DNA from: an uncultured Eubacteriales bacterium
GTDB lineage: Bacteria; Bacillota; Clostridia; Oscillospirales; Acutalibacteraceae
Direction of reading: 5' to 3'
Assembly: GCA_900315785.1 (NCBI GenBank)
Contig: ONAL01000002.1
Coordinates: 1-64,000, forward strand
Length of the DNA stretch: 64,000 nt
Translations under genes and position numbers: made by a program
Shown here: piece by piece, positions 61,644 through 64,000 of the stretch
How positions within the stretch are numbered: the first letter of the stretch is position 1
Layout: each line of letters opens with the position of its first letter
The notes under the pieces: generated by a model
What the model was told of the DNA's origin: nothing
Seen by the model: only the letters and a program-made list of their open reading frames with translations
Database searches by the model: none

Positions 61644-61848
61644 ATTCGTTGTTGGCTATGTTTCCGTCGCCGTCGCTGACGTTTCCGTCAGTGCTGTCGG
61701 TCATATCCTTGGCATTCTCGGACACGGTCTCGGCTGCGTCGGTGACGAGCTCCTTGGCTTCGTCCATACCGTCCTTTGCGTTGTCGCAGCTAGCGAAAGA
61801 AAACAAAGCAATAATCGCGGCAAAAATAACCGCTAAAAACTTTTTCAA
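61642..61848 (-). CDS. Small lipoprotein
   Basis: 68 residues with a TTG start 6 nt after AAAGGAGAG. A lysine-initiated hydrophobic signal (KKFLAVIFAAIIALFSFASC) has its lipobox cysteine at residue 21, predicted to be lipidated and kept at the outer face of the membrane. The mature part is very acidic and Asn/Gly-rich (DNAKDGMDEAKEL, DGNVSDGDGN). A longer in-frame reading to 62019 crosses the terminator of the MORN gene and is not used. No family recognised. Confidence 0.65.
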   Translation of the reverse strand: MKKFLAVIFAAIIALFSFASCDNAKDGMDEAKELVTDAAETVSENAKDMTDSTDGNVSDGDGNIANNE

Positions 61849-61867
61849 AGCAAACTCTCCTTTATAA

Positions 61868-61898
61868 AGAAAAATTACCGTCCCATACGGAACGGTAA
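61868..61898 (-). terminator. Terminator between MORN gene and lipoprotein gene
   Basis: TTACCGTCCC (61875-61884) and GGAACGGTAA (61889-61898) form a 10-bp stem with one G-U pair; on the minus strand TTTTTC follows. Only about 20 nt separate it from the lipoprotein start. Confidence 0.8.
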
Positions 61899-61921
61899 TA
61901 GTATTAGTAATTATTAGTATT

Positions 61922-63202
61922 TTATTCAGGGAGACTGTCGAGCAAGTCGTCGATACGATATGAAGCAACCACGTTATCGCCCTCGAAAATCGAAACGACA
62001 AAGGAACCGTCGTCGTCAAGGGTTATGCCCTTGCCCTCCTTCTTTCCGTCGCGGTAAGTGCCGAGGAAGATAAAGTTGCCGTCCTCGTCAAACCTTGCGC
62101 CGATACCGTCGGGAGAGTTCTTGTCCCATTTTCCGATATGTGCCGAGCCGTCTGAGCCTCTAAAGCCGACGCCGAAGCCGTTTCGAAAATTCTCCTTCCA
62201 GTCGCCGACATAGTTGATTCGACCGTCCTTATAATAGAACACGCCGAAGCCGTGGCGCTTGTCGAGCCTGTATCCGCCCTCGTAGGCAGTGATTCCCTCG
62301 GGAGTTACGGTTCTGCCGTTGCCCTCGCGCTTGCCGTCAACTATTGAGCCGTAATAGCGGTAGCCCTCGCCTGCGCTTTCGATAACCTTGTCGGGAACGG
62401 AAGCGTCCTCGTTAAACAGCTCAACCTCGGGTTCAAGCTCGGAAACGGGGACCTCGGTCTCCTGAACCTGATTGAACGGCTCGTTCGTATCAATATGAAT
62501 CGGGTCGCCGTTTTCCTCCGTGAGGTATTCTGCGGTGGTTATATCAAAGGTTGTGTTGAGATTTCGTGTGAGATTAAAGTCGACCGAGTCAAAATTGAAA
62601 CCGCCGAGATTGCTCACGGACGAATCCTTAATAACCGTCTTTGAGATAAAAACATCGTTGGGAACGGTGTTGAAATACACAAAGCCTGTATCACAGAACG
62701 CGAGTGCGGAATAATCTCCGTCGTCGGGCATTTCGTGCTTGGGATAAAGATACGATTCCACCTTCGCGTCGGGAGCGTTGTGCTCCTTTAGAATGACGGG
62801 CTTATCATCGATAAAGCTCGGAGAAAGTACGTACTCGGGGTATGCGCTGTCCTTGTCGAAATACTCTGTCTTGAGCCAGTTGTGCTCCAGGTCAAAATAG
62901 ACGCGCTTGAAAATCCTTCCGCTTTTATTGTAACAATTTACACGGTAGGTGTTGCCGTCGACGCTCTCCGCCTTTTGGGTGACCTCGCCGTTCTTGCTGA
63001 TTTTCCAGCTCAGCGGCTTTCCCTTTACCATGTTATAGATAAAGAAATACTCGTTATCTCCCAGATACTGTACGCACCTGTTGGACTGAGGCTCAAAGCT
63101 GCTGTTAAAATAGTTTGCCCTCACGCCCGAGAGAAAATCGTCGGTAAAATCGAGAATATCAAATTTTTCAAATGTAAACCCAAAATATAAGATGTCCTGC
63201 AT
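61922..63202 (-). CDS. MORN-repeat protein
   Basis: 426 residues. The N-terminal 270 residues form an unrecognised beta-rich region with no signal peptide; the C-terminal part (about 280-400) has five MORN-type repeats of roughly 23 residues, such as GKREGNGRTVTPEG, KRHGFGVFYYKDGR and GKKEGKGITLDDDG. MORN repeats mediate lipid or protein contacts. ATG at 63202 has AAGAGG 6 nt upstream; a TTG one codon earlier is also in frame. Follows pfkA after a hairpin. Confidence 0.8.
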   Translation of the reverse strand: MQDILYFGFTFEKFDILDFTDDFLSGVRANYFNSSFEPQSNRCVQYLGDNEYFFIYNMVKGKPLSWKISKNGEVTQKAESVDGNTYRVNCYNKSGRIFKRVYFDLEHNWLKTEYFDKDSAYPEYVLSPSFIDDKPVILKEHNAPDAKVESYLYPKHEMPDDGDYSALAFCDTGFVYFNTVPNDVFISKTVIKDSSVSNLGGFNFDSVDFNLTRNLNTTFDITTAEYLTEENGDPIHIDTNEPFNQVQETEVPVSELEPEVELFNEDASVPDKVIESAGEGYRYYGSIVDGKREGNGRTVTPEGITAYEGGYRLDKRHGFGVFYYKDGRINYVGDWKENFRNGFGVGFRGSDGSAHIGKWDKNSPDGIGARFDEDGNFIFLGTYRDGKKEGKGITLDDDGSFVVSIFEGDNVVASYRIDDLLDSLPE

Positions 63203-63222
63203 CAATAACCTCTTAGATAAAA

Positions 63223-63245
63223 GAGACTGCCGAGGTGACAGTCTC
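63223..63245 (-). terminator. Hairpin/terminator between pfkA and MORN gene
   Basis: GAGACTG (63223-63229) pairs with CAGTCTC (63239-63245) around a 9-nt loop; on the minus strand TTTTATC follows. Confidence 0.7.
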
Positions 63246-63266
63246 CGAATCTTTTAAATAATTATA

Positions 63267-64000
63267 TCAGATAGAAATAGTCTTAGCAATGTTGTAGAGC
63301 TTCTCGTCGAATACTCTGGGCATATCAAGCGCCTCAGTGATATCGAAATCAACGATTTCGCCGTTCTTCATAGCTACGACACGATTGCCCTTGCCCTCTG
63401 CGAGCAGGTCAACAGCCTTGTGACCCATAAGTGAAGCGACAACTCTGTCTCTGACAGTGGGAGAACCGCCGCGCTGTACGTGACCGAGGATTGTAGCTCT
63501 GGTCTCGATACCGAGTCTTCTCTCAACATACTTTGCAAGGTCAACAACACCGCCGACGCCCTCGGCTACAACGATGATAAAGTGCTGCTTGCCTGTTTTC
63601 TGAGTATCAACGATACGGTCGATGATATCGGTCTCGATGTTGTAGGGCATTTCGGGAACGAGAATAGCCGTAGCACCGCAGGAGATACCAACCTGTAAAG
63701 CGATATCGCCGCAGCGTCTGCCCATAACCTCAACGATTGAGCAGCGGTCGTGAGACTGAGCTGTATCACGGATACGGTCAATCATCTGGATAGCTGTGTT
63801 CATAGCTGTATCAAAGCCGATTGTGTACTCGGAGCAAGCGATATCGTTATCGATTGTTCCGGGAACGCCGATGCAGTTGATGCCCGCGTTTGTAAGCGCT
63901 CTGGCGCCCGCGAAGGAACCGTCGCCGCCGATTACTACAACGCCGCTGATACCAAGCTCCTCACAGTGCTTGGCAGCCTTCTTCTGTCCTTCAAGAGTTT
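63267..64000 (-). CDS. pfkA: 6-phosphofructokinase (N-terminus beyond window)
   Basis: Phosphorylates fructose 6-phosphate in glycolysis. Only the C-terminal 244 residues or so are inside the window; the frame continues open to 64000. Visible blocks are VVIGGDGSFAGA, PGTIDNDI, GFDTAMN (with a Thr-Ala-Met pattern typical of PfkA), EVMGRRCGDIA and LGHVQRGGSPTVRDR. GGDGS with the Gly next to the nucleotide site suggests an ATP-type enzyme, though PPi use is not excluded. Confidence 0.95.
   Translation of the reverse strand, partial: TLEGQKKAAKHCEELGISGVVVIGGDGSFAGARALTNAGINCIGVPGTIDNDIACSEYTIGFDTAMNTAIQMIDRIRDTAQSHDRCSIVEVMGRRCGDIALQVGISCGATAILVPEMPYNIETDIIDRIVDTQKTGKQHFIIVVAEGVGGVVDLAKYVERRLGIETRATILGHVQRGGSPTVRDRVVASLMGHKAVDLLAEGKGNRVVAMKNGEIVDFDITEALDMPRVFDEKLYNIAKTISI

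Noticed and set aside
61849..62019. N-terminal extension of the small lipoprotein to 62019
   Set aside because: It would cross a strong terminator and the end of the MORN gene; the TTG at 61848 has an excellent ribosome binding site and begins a proper lipoprotein signal.
1..64000. Mobile elements, prophage or CRISPR
   Set aside because: No transposase, integrase, phage structural gene, cas gene or regularly spaced repeat array was seen; the only repeat is the 18-mer near the left edge.

Overview
The window looks like the chromosome of a spore-forming, low-to-mid GC Firmicute of class Clostridia, probably in the Oscillospiraceae/Ruminococcaceae range. The grounds are AGGAGG-type ribosome binding sites, TTGACA/TATAAT promoters, the PolC-type polymerase, spoIIGA-sigE, a YlmC/YmxH protein, cdaA-cdaR, a short-form HisG with HisZ, and the canonical Firmicute order rpsB-tsf-pyrH-frr-uppS-cdsA-dxr-rseP-ispG-polC. 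Genus assignment is inference. Almost all of the DNA is ordinary core genome. I see no prophage, transposase, CRISPR array or tRNA gene.

Layout. 1-340: a gene-free stretch with two terminator-like hairpins, a third perfect hairpin and an 18-bp direct repeat. 340-5629 (minus): a radical-SAM pair (B12-binding rSAM plus DUF2344), an M50 protease, a one-helix membrane protein, a MATE transporter and a VanZ-like protein. 5772-9105 (plus): a COG2426 membrane protein and two overlapping FAD proteins. 9141-9482 (minus): the RNase P RNA. 9645-10820 (plus): malic enzyme. 10868-16300 (minus): murD, two M42 aminopeptidases, a GNAT acetyltransferase and a PLP lyase, largely with overlapping stops and starts. 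16435-18034: a MocR regulator and a small XRE regulator. 18217-21427 (minus): fhs-tsaE-tsaB-rpiB. 21575-22744 (plus): a RodA/FtsW-type SEDS protein. 22777-29952 (minus): DUF308 protein, cdaR, cdaA, a class V aminotransferase with a Se/S-carrier-like protein, and asd-dapA-dapB for lysine/diaminopimelate. 30132-33259 (plus): queA-tgt (queuosine), yajC and a TIGR04086-type membrane protein. 33256-36913: RluA, DUF1294, a GHL10-type glycosidase-like protein and mtaB. 36959-43062 (minus): hisZGDCBAIE without hisH and hisF. 43128-57158 (minus): an AI-2E family protein, then the ten-gene polC-to-rpsB block. 57363-64000: a SleB-like hydrolase, a YlmC/YmxH protein, DegV, two tiny genes, spoIIGA-sigE, a small lipoprotein, a MORN-repeat protein and the start-truncated pfkA.

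How the parts fit. Several groups feed envelope construction: murD, dapAB/asd (diaminopimelate), uppS, cdsA, dxr/ispG (isoprenoid precursors), a SEDS protein, and c-di-AMP signalling by cdaA/cdaR. Translation is served by rpsB, tsf, frr, tsaB/tsaE, queA/tgt, mtaB, RluA and rnpB. Sporulation control lies at 59.7-61.6 kb.

The observations most worth a second look are: the spoIIGA promoter, whose long -35/-10 spacing and Spo0A-like box recall the Bacillus spoIIG promoter; a 17-bp hairpin burying the ribosome binding site of the gene after yajC; an apparent ACG start for the SEDS protein; a structured rpsB leader; a pair of tiny genes divergent from spoIIGA; the his operon lacking hisHF; and the repeat cassette at the left edge. 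I found no clearly new multi-gene system; these are small regulatory and gene-content oddities in a conserved background.
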